A DNA stretch of 64,000 bases from Monodelphis domestica (Eukaryota > Chordata > Mammalia > Didelphimorphia > Didelphidae): NCBI RefSeq assembly GCF_027887165.1, contig NC_077228.1, positions 183,253,309 to 183,317,308 of the forward strand, written 5' to 3'. The notes beneath the pieces are model-generated. The model was not told the origin of the DNA. It did no database searches and saw only the letters and a program-made list of their open reading frames with translations. The stretch's first letter is position 1; the number at the start of each line of letters is the position of its first letter. The position numbers and the translations under genes were made by a program. Of this stretch, positions 56,921 to 64,000 are shown in pieces.

Positions 56921-57539
56921 TGAAATAGGTGGTTAGAATAAGGGGTATAAACTATTAATATATAACAAAATAACAGTTTATTTAAACTAAAGGAAGAAAG
57001 GAAAGGGAGTCAGGGAATATCTAATTTTTTAACCCACAGCAGAGACTACTTTCTAAAACTATTCTAAACTAACTCCTTAATTACTATTTAAGATTAAGGA
57101 GGGCTGGTAAAAGCAAGAGCAAGGGCCAAAGTAAGTCTCACACAACTGGAGTCCTCTTTGGGTCTAGCAGAAGTCCCAGTAGGAAGAGCAGCACTGCAGG
57201 ATCAGGAGGGGAATGATGATTTAACGCACATACCATTCACCAGTGTAATATAATCACTCACTCTACTATTCCCTTAAGATGGATTTTGATTGAAGTAAAG
57301 TTCAGTCTCCTGGCAAGTTCAAACCTCCCTCTCTCCTCCAGAGAAGAAGCCAACTGCTCCCAGAAACTGTCTTGTGTAATCAGTTCCTCAGCTCCTGAGA
57401 GTTCTGGAATGTTGGCCTGAAGGATCTCCTGCTTTCAGCTTGCTCCTACTAAATTCCCTTACAACATATCTCAATTAGTAAATCTACTGTTATTACCTGT
57501 TCAGTGCCCTACAAGTGCCTCACAGATCCTAAACTAACA
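56921..57539 (-). mobile_element. LTR-like element inserted at the edge of the L1
   Basis: + strand begins TGAAATAGG and ends AACTAACA (TG...CA). The minus strand carries AATAAA near 56985 inside the element. The left flank is GGTC and the right GTGC, which is not a clear duplication. L1 text stops exactly at its left edge. Confidence 0.5.
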
Positions 57540-57767
57540 GTGCATTGAGTCAGGTCTGTGCCTGATGAAGGGCACGATTATTTTTCTATTTTTTAAACAT
57601 TACTGCCAGATTGCTTTCCAAAAATATTCTGAAAGTTTGTTTTGCACTAGCGATCTATAACTGTACCTGTTTATCTACAGTTTCACCATTGTTGAGCTTC
57701 ATTGTTTTTAATAATGCTTACCCAGTGGGATGAGCGAGATGGAACTTCAAAGCTGTTTTTTAAAAAT

Positions 57768-57975
57768 CTTTTAAAAATGTAACTCTTACTTTCCATCCTA
57801 GAATCAATACTAAATATTAGTTCCAAGGCAGAAAAGTGGCAAGGACTAGGCAATGGGGGTTAAGTTACTTGCCCAGGGTCATATAGCTAGGACCTGTCTG
57901 AGGCCAGATTTGAACTAGGACCTTCCAATCTCTAGACCTGGTTCTCTATCCATTGAGCCACTTAGCTGCCCCTCA
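57768..57975 (-). repeat. WSINE1-like SINE
   Basis: 'taactcttactttccatcctagaatcaatactaaatattagttccaagg...ccattgagccacttagctgcccc', antisense. Confidence 0.85.
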
Positions 57976-57979
57976 AAGT

Positions 57980-58640
57980 TGTTTTAATTGTCATCTTTTT
58001 GACTACTAATGAGGCCAACATTTTCAAGTGATTATTACAAATAATTTATGCTTTTTCTTTAAAAATATTCATATCCTTTGACCACTTAGCTATTATAAAT
58101 GGGAAATTAACATGATGACTTTTTAAATGTTGCTAAAATATATGTGTAAGGAATAGTTTTATACATATCACACAGATGTGTATATATTTTGTGTATACAC
58201 ACATACACAAATTCTAGGTAGCATTGGTTTCACATGTAGCAGAAGAAGTGGTGAATTTCTGTTCTGCGGTCTTATCAAAAATGATAATGATCTATTGAGT
58301 AAATAAGAACACTCCTATATTCTAGGAAATGAAACCAAACACAGCTGGGAAAGGTGATTAAGAGATGATAGTTGAGGTCAAAAAGTTTCTGCCAACTGAG
58401 ATCAGATGATGTAAACATTACTCTATTCTTTACTTCCTGTTTATGAAGGTAGGGCAGACCAATGAAACACTGGGTACTGCCACATATTTTGGATCATCAA
58501 TCTCAAATATTGGGGAAAAGCCAGCCTGAATTAGTGGCAAGAATGAATTCTCAAATACTTAAAGATCAGTAAAGCTGGAGGTACCTTGGAGAGTTCAATA
58601 CTCTCATTTTACAGGTGAGGAAATTGAGACTCAAGAGGGT
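57980..58640. other. Unassigned intergenic DNA
   Basis: AT-rich with no gene; a MIR-like tail 'ctctcattttacaggtgaggaaattgagactcaagag' is seen at about 58595-58640. Confidence 0.4.
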
Positions 58641-58717
58641 GAGGTGACTGACCTAAAGTTGATTTTAGGGATCAACCAAAGTCTTTCAAATCAGAGTATA
58701 GCTCTTTTTGCTCTGTT

Positions 58718-59145
58718 TCTCCTCCTCCTCCTCCTCCTCCTGCTCTTCTCTTTATCTCTCTTCTCTATCTCTCTTTGTCTCTTTCTCCTTTGTCTTTCTC
58801 TGTCTCCTCTCTATGCCTTTGTTTCTCTTTTCTGTGTCTCCTGCTCCTCTCACCTGTCTCTCAGTCTCTCTCCCCCCATCTATCACTTTGTCTTTCTTTC
58901 TCTGTCTTTTTCTGTCTCCTCTCTCTATGTCTGTCTCTCTTCTCTTTGTCTCTGTCTCTCCTCTTCCTCCTCCGTCTCCTCTCCCTATCTTCCTGTCTTT
59001 GTCTCTCTCCCCATCTCTCTCCCTATGTCTCTGTCTCTCTCCCTCTCTTCTGTTTGTCTGTCTGTCTCCTATTTCTCTATGTCCTTCTCTGTCTCTGTCT
59101 CTCTCTGTTTCTGTCTCTCTCCTCTATGTCTCTTTGTCTTGGCTT
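58718..59145. repeat. CT/CTGT-rich array with (CTC)n start
   Basis: Eight CTC units at about 58722-58742 and then TCTCTGTCTC-type sequence for 400 bases. All three + frames are Leu/Ser/Cys/Val because of the repeat; none is a gene. Confidence 0.92.
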
Positions 59146-59194
59146 CTATAAGTATCCAGACTCAAAACAAAGTTAGGAGATTTGAGGTATCCAC

Positions 59195-59285
59195 AATGCA
59201 TATTGGTGGTCCCCATCTTAATTTGAGTTCCCTAGGTCTATCCACTGAGCCACTTAGCTGCTTTGCACATAGCACATGCCAGATA
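59195..59285 (-). repeat. SINE remnant
   Basis: 'ccctaggtctatccactgagccacttagctgctttgcac' is the antisense 5' end of a WSINE1-like SINE. Confidence 0.55.
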
Positions 59286-59459
59286 TTTACTTAGGAAGGT
59301 GTGTTCTTGACTCTAGGCCTGGTGCTCTGTCCACTATAGTGAAACTATGATCTTTAAAAGGGACACCCAAAGAAAGAGGCATCATGATATAGGGAGGAGA
59401 GTCAGGAAGACCTGGTCTTGAGTCCCACCTACCTTTGACCCTTGCTAGCTGAATCACAA

Positions 59460-59640
59460 TGAACAAGTCATAGACTCCTAGGTCTAAAGCTGGAAGGGCT
59501 CTCAGAGACCATGTGATCCAACTCCTTCATTTTACAGATGAGGATACTGAGGCCCAGAGGAATGAAGGCCTCAGAGGCAAAACTTAAGCCCAGGTTCTCT
59601 GTCTCCACAGTCAGTGCTCTTTACACAGTCCAATTCTATT
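59460..59640 (-). repeat. MIR-like CORE-SINE
   Basis: 'gagaccatgtgatccaactccttcattttacagatgaggatactgaggcccagagg'. Confidence 0.7.
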
Positions 59641-59680
59641 TCCATTGAGTCCCTTAAACCCAAGACATTACCCAGTGATG

Positions 59681-60239
59681 TCATTGGCCCTTTCTGAAAA
59701 TTAAGGATACAAGTGTATGACATTTCTTCAATATGGATTCTAGTTGGTGTGCAGAGTAGACATCAAATATTGTACCTTCATTCTGAACTTGTTCATCATC
59801 CACTTGCCCCATGAAGAGCAATGGATAATGTTTTAAAGAGTCTTTGGGTAGATGTAGAAAAATTTTCCCCGATTTATCACATTGAATAGTTGTTCCAATT
59901 TTTACACAAAAAGTCTCTCCCAAGAAGGTTAATTGGGTCTTTTGGAATTAACAAGAATGTGTGTTCTGTTGTTAGGGGTCCTAGTGTTACCATTTTTTAT
60001 TTTAGTTTTGGTACTCTCTGTTTTTTCCCTGTAGCCCCCATTATTTGTACATAACTTGTGATTTGGCTGTCTTTGGGAGATGTTTTTAAAACAGATTTAG
60101 TTGCTCCTGTATCAATAAGAGCTGGGTAGATCTCATTACCGACTTTTATTATGACCCTTGGTTCTGTATTCTCATTTTGTTGGCACACTTGGACCATAGG
60201 TGCCTCTATTTTTATTTTGTTCAAATCCCAGATTTCCAC
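59681..60239 (-). pseudogene. Gammaretrovirus-like protease and following pol segment
   Basis: On the minus strand the frame from 60239 has the aspartic protease active site D-T-G-A at about residues 42-45, followed by a hydrophobic/charged pattern of a class I protease. A TAA ends the frame at about 59997-59999. The same frame after it still shows the family's LLGRD word near 59940. Downstream residues lie in another frame (59681-59923). So the gene carries at least one stop and one frameshift. It is an old, inactive endogenous copy. Confidence 0.75.
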
Positions 60240-60632
60240 TTCTCATGTTGACTGATGGATCTCTTCTTTCTTCCATGTTATGTAGTGATGCATGCTATTT
60301 CCCTAATATGTGAAATTACTTTCGTTTTATTATTTCAACACACTCAATTTTACATATAAGTCTTGTTTTCCATCTGTCCTCTAATATAAACAAATTTACA
60401 AGTTCAAAGTCTTAGCTGTCCATTTCAGCTTTTCCTCTTTGTTTCTTGTCTCTAGCATCTTTTCTTGATGCTTTTCCTCTGGGCTGGTTTAAAATCTTTT
60501 CCTCTGGGATGCTTTTCCTCTGGGCTGGAAAGTTGTCTCGAACATTATGTTTCACTATTATTTCTTTGTGGTATACTTTTTATGTTAATCAGTTTTTGTT
60601 TTCATTTCTCAGCACTATCTTTTGTCTAATTA
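60240..60632 (-). mobile_element. ERV-linked spacer between integrase and protease fragments
   Basis: No protein recognisable. Near 60466-60530 the phrase 'gatgcttttcctctgggctgg' occurs twice with a third partial copy 'tcttttcctctggga' between them, a small tandem duplication. Confidence 0.5.
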
Positions 60633-61166
60633 TCTTCTATGTCTGTTACAGTGATGTTGAACTTTTTCTGGTTTTACATGGGAACAATGAAACCATGAGT
60701 CTTTCCCTGCAACTTTTATAGCTGTTGGGGTAGTAAGCAATACTTCATGTGGTCCAGTCCATTTTATGTCTGTAGCCAATTTTCTATTGAAATTTTTTAA
60801 GTATACTATGTCTCCTGGTTTGATGTTGTGCAAATTATAATCCAGGGGTACTGTTTGTTGTATCAAGCCCATTTCATGCAATTCTGCTATTCTTGTCTCT
60901 AAAGCTTGTATATATTTTGTTAATTCACAATCTCCACCTATCATGGCAATGTAAGCTGGTTTACAAGTCCTTCCTTGCCAAATTGCGTGTCCATATAGCA
61001 TCTCAAATGGAGAGATGTGCAAATCTCCATTGAGTCGTGTTCTAAGATGGAACAGAACTAATGGCAGAATGTTTGTCCATTTTTGGTGTGTTTCTGCACA
61101 AAATTTTCCTATCAATGTTTTAATGTCTTTATTTAATCTTTCCACTTGCCCTGAACTTTGGGGATG
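60633..61166 (-). pseudogene. Gammaretrovirus-like integrase C-terminal part
   Basis: The minus frame (continuous from 61298 to 60630) becomes integrase-like at about 61166 with the H-P-Q-S-S-G-Q-V-E-R core end, then LPLVLFHLR and SPFEMLYG, and near its end the GPY/F-type module (W-T-G-P-H ... T-A-I-K-V ... H-V-K-P), all class I traits. The catalytic D,D part upstream is absent: before residue 45 the frame is unrelated. A stop follows at the C-terminus. The fragment is unusually open for its truncation, about 175 codons without a stop. Confidence 0.8.
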
Positions 61167-61500
61167 AAATAGGAAATAGGATTGGAAAAATGTGGGATAA
61201 AGGGAGGTTTGTATGGGGTATGGAAGAGAGAGGGAATATTGCTTGGAGAGGCAAAGGAGGGAGATGCCCCCTGCTGAGAGGAAACAGCAGGGGTCCAAAG
61301 AGGCCTGTTTATCTTTGAATGACTGAAACTGAAGTTCAGCTCCCTCTATGACCAGAAAAGATAGTCCACTTATCTGACTGCAAATTCAAATAATATAAAG
61401 TTTAATAATCCAGTTGGAATTGGAATTTTTCCTTAGCTTCAGAGTTTAGGGCCAGGCCCTAGAGGCTGGCGGAGGGTTTTCCCACTTCCGTCTCCTCTAT
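61167..61500 (-). mobile_element. Possible LTR-derived sequence joined to the integrase fragment
   Basis: Contains TATA-like 'ataatataaagtttaataatcc' near 61390 and CT/GA-rich words. It abuts the integrase at a sharp break. I cannot find TG...CA ends, so the LTR label is tentative. Confidence 0.3.
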
Positions 61501-61570
61501 ATCAGTCCAGTTTTGTATACTTCAGAATCTTAGCAGTAGATAGAAAGCATATAAGGGGATAGAAGGGGAT

Positions 61571-61625
61571 ATATAAGCCCAATTGCCCAGCCCTTACTGT
61601 TCTTCTGCCTTGGAACTGCCTCTTA
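61571..61625 (+). repeat. SINE 3' tail leading into an AG array
   Basis: 'cccaattgcccagcccttactgttcttctgccttggaactgcctcttagg' is the 3' part of a WSINE1-like SINE. The AG repeat starts at once after it. Confidence 0.7.
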
Positions 61626-62140
61626 GGGGGGAGAGAGAGACAGAGACAGAGACAGAGACAGAGACAGAGAGAAGAGACAGAGGGAGAGAGAGAGAGACAG
61701 AAAAAAGGAGAGAGAGAGAGAGACAGAGAGGGAGGGAGGGAGACAGACAGACAGAGTGAGAGAGAGAGACAGAGAGAGAGAGACAGAGAGAGAGACAGAG
61801 AGAGAGAGAGAGGAGAGAGACAGAGAGGGAGGGAGGGAGACAGACAGACAGACAGAGTGAGAGAGAGAGAGAGACAGAGAGATAGAGAGAGAGACAGAGA
61901 GACAGAGAGAGAGGAAGGGGAGGGAGAGGGAGAGAGGGAAAGAGACAGAAAGATAGAAAAAGCGACAGAAAGACAGAGGCAGAGAACTGGGATTAGAGAC
62001 ACCTAGAGGCAGGGAAAGAAAGACATAGAGAGGGAAAGAATTAGGGTGAGAGGGGGAAAGAAAGAGAAAGAGGGGTTGACAGAGATAGAGTTGTAGAGAC
62101 AGAGAAAGAGAGACAGGGAGAGAGAGCAAAAGAAAGAGAA
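61626..62140. repeat. (AG)n/(ACAG)n purine array with internal duplication
   Basis: About 500 bases of GAGA/GACA. A block with 'gagagggagggagggagacagacagacagagtgagagagagagac' occurs twice (near 61726 and 61822). The minus frames of up to 176 codons are repeat artefacts. Confidence 0.92.
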
Positions 62141-62314
62141 CAGGCATACCCATTGTACAAAACCGTCACTTTCAGCAGAGAGGGTCAGTTATATATAATG
62201 CCCAAACTTTGCTTTTGCACCAGTGCTGTGACTTGATGGGTGTAGCATGCACCTGGTAAGGAATTCCCTCTACCCACATATAGCTCAGCCCCTGCTCTGC
62301 AAATTCTAGTCTTT

Positions 62315-62520
62315 TTTTTTAACCCTTACCTTCCATCTTTGAATCAATACTGTGTATTGATTCCAAGGCAGAAGAGTGGTAAGGGCTAGGCAATGGGGGT
62401 CAAGTGACTTGCCCAAGGTCACACAGCTAAGAAGTGTCTGAGGCCACATTTGAACCCAGAACCCCCCATCTCTAAGCCTGGCTCTCAATCCACTGAGCCA
62501 CCCTGCTGCCTCCTCAACTA
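62315..62520 (-). repeat. WSINE1-like SINE
   Basis: Antisense copy 'ttttttttaacccttaccttccatctttgaatcaatactg...gagccaccctgctgcc'. Confidence 0.88.
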
Positions 62521-62707
62521 TTTTAGAAAATAATTTCGAAATTTTATTTTCACATATCTTTTCCTTGTTCAAGATTCCTATAAATATTTCTTCAAATAGT
62601 CTCGAGGAGAGTCATATAGGTGGGTATCGGGGAACTATACCAGTATGGACATCTTTCATCCTCCAAACTAGAAATGGCAAGAGTATAGATGAACAATATA
62701 TCTATTA

Positions 62708-62912
62708 AGGGGGCAGCTGGGTGGCTCAGTGGATTGAGAGTCAGGCCTAGAGATGGGAAGTCCTAGGTTCAAATCTGGTCTCAGATACTTCCTAGCTGTG
62801 TGACCCTGGGCAAGTCACTTAACTACCATTGCCTAGCCCTTCTCTTCTGCTTTGGAACCAATGCACAGTATTTATTTTTAAGATGGAAGATAAGGGTTTT
62901 TTAAAAACACAT
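62708..62912 (+). repeat. WSINE1-like SINE
   Basis: Sense copy 'gggggcagctgggtggctcagtggattgagagtcaggcc...' to 'gatggaagataagggttttttaaaaa'. With the preceding antisense copy it forms an inverted pair about 190 bases apart. Confidence 0.88.
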
Positions 62913-63039
62913 CAACTAAAAATTATTTCTACCAGACTTAGGTCTACAACTTCTGTGAGTTCTAGGACAGCATTAGGAGTACTTAAATAGCACTTTGCAT
63001 ATGTTACAAATGTTAACTCATTTTAACTTGAAAACAAAC

Positions 63040-63600
63040 CCTGGGAGGTAGTTGCTATTTTTACTCCCATTTTGTAGATAATAAAATTGAGGCAGACAAA
63101 ATGATGTGGACTATGAAACCAAAGGGCCCAGTTGCATTCACTTGTGACATAGGGATTCTGCAGAAAGTGGAGCACAAAATTAGGATCATCAGTCCAAGTT
63201 TTATTGGGGGGAATTCCTTACAGGTATCCCCAGTGACAGCATCTCACCACAGACAGCCAGCAGCCAGGGCTGGGTCTGTGCAAGGCCTTTGTGCTTAAAC
63301 TATTTCTGTGTTTTCTAGCAAAACTACTTAGAGGAGTCAGCCGAAAAACGGCAGGAAGTGTAGCAGGAGTGTGGCTGAAATTATAGCATGTATAACTGGT
63401 CAAGCAAAATTGAATTGACTGCCAGCCAGCTGCCATTCTTGCCCTTGCTAGCATCATGATGAGTTTCTTGTCCCTAACTGAAACCATAAAACCTACAAAG
63501 CTCCTAACTGTAACCATGATCTATATAACCCACCCAGAAGTTATGTGACTTGTCCAAGGTCACACAGCTATTCAGTGTCATGCAGGATTTAAAAACGAGG
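63040..63600 (-). repeat. MIR interrupted by an LTR-like insert
   Basis: MIR words are at 63055-63095 ('ttttactcccattttgtagataataaaattgaggc') and resume at 63538 ('gaagttatgtgacttgtccaaggtcacacagct'). Confidence 0.6.
63100..63536 (-). mobile_element. LTR-like insert in the MIR
   Basis: About 435 bases between the MIR halves. The minus strand has AATAAAACTTGG (about 63195-63206) in the place of an LTR polyadenylation signal, followed by about 100 bases to the end. A minus frame of 99 codons (63218-63517) shows no domain. Terminal duplication not resolved. Confidence 0.4.
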
Positions 63601-63724
63601 TCTCTATTACTGCAACATGTAGTTGATTAGAGGAGAATAGCAGGATACTCCAAAAGAACCCACTTGTGAAGAACTATTAAACTTGACCATAGCTTTAGTT
63701 TTCCTTTCAATTTCCACTTCATTA

Positions 63725-64000
63725 AAAAAAATATTTCCCTTAGTATCAATTCTTTTTTAAAATTATTTTTATTTTAATAACAAATTTTCACTGTTTTCTG
63801 AAGTTATATGATCCAAATTGTCTCCCTTCCCCCCTTCCCTCCCCTCTCCTGGGGCTGACAAGCAATTCAACCTCAGTTATATATGTATTATCATGAAAAA
63901 ACACATTTCCATATTATTCATTTTTGTAAGTGAATATCGCTTGTAATACCAAAATCCTGAAACATATACACAAATAATGAAAAATCATCTGCTTTCATCT
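63725..64000 (-). mobile_element. L1 3'UTR, cut by the window end
   Basis: 'cttttttaaaattatttttattttaataacaaattttcactg...ctctcctggggctgacaagcaattcaacc...catatttccatattattcatttttgtaag', antisense, like 3836-4159 but more diverged. Continues beyond the window. Confidence 0.75.

Noticed and set aside
58644..59294. Long + frames of 133-216 codons rich in Leu and Ser.
   Set aside because: They are direct translation of a CT/CTGT array; three overlapping frames are open at once, which is a repeat signature.
61502..62153. Minus frames of 166 and 176 codons with signal-peptide-like composition.
   Set aside because: Translation of the AG array; no start context, no domain.
1..64000. CRISPR arrays, bacterial operons, riboswitches, rRNA genes.
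   Set aside because: Intron-bearing gene, SINEs and L1s show a mammalian nuclear genome; no spaced direct repeats of CRISPR type and no rRNA-like tract seen. The tRNA-like parts are SINE heads.

Overview
The window looks like nuclear DNA of a marsupial, and the dense tRNA-derived CORE-SINEs of the type I know from Australian marsupials (WSINE1-like) make an Australidelphian host, perhaps a dasyurid, the best guess. That placement is inference from repeats. The one host gene I can recognise is TRIM25 on the + strand. It has ten coding exons from 16646 to 44783 that join without a frame break into a predicted 672-residue RING / B-box 1 / B-box 2 / coiled-coil / linker / PRY-SPRY E3 ligase.

Layout. 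1-3000: intergenic DNA with SINEs. 3009-4159: a SINE split by a solo LTR and flanked by a 3' L1 fragment. 4195-14460: a minus-strand endogenous retrovirus structure with two related LTRs, a 4-bp target duplication (TAAA/TAAC), a polypurine tract and a coding-dead interior. It contains a 5'-truncated L1 that keeps a 734-codon ORF2 segment, a class II-type LTR with a 6-bp duplication, a SINE and another solo LTR. 14461-16640: TRIM25 5' flank with a hAT-like relic and a CORE-SINE. 16646-44783: TRIM25; its introns hold two young antisense L1 fragments, several old L1s, an ancient CR1/L3-like LINE, and a 5'-truncated PABPC-family retrocopy with an intact MLLE-domain reading frame. 44784 to about 47-48.5 kb: probable long 3'UTR, with a perfect 12-bp-arm hairpin nearby. 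48.5-64 kb: repeat-rich intergenic DNA with nested inverted SINEs, long pyrimidine/purine tracts, an LTR in an old L1, and gammaretrovirus-like integrase and protease fragments in an order that no intact provirus has.

How it fits together. TRIM25 is the interferon-linked ubiquitin/ISG15 E3 ligase of RIG-I signalling and ZAP function. Its five central linker exons are all phase 1 at both ends, so any subset could be skipped without losing the SPRY frame. The PABPC retrocopy in the last intron has a candidate splice acceptor of that same phase, its own stop codon and a poly(A) signal, so a TRIM25-MLLE isoform lacking SPRY is formally possible. That is a hypothesis for RNA evidence to test. I saw no rRNA or CRISPR, and no second host gene.
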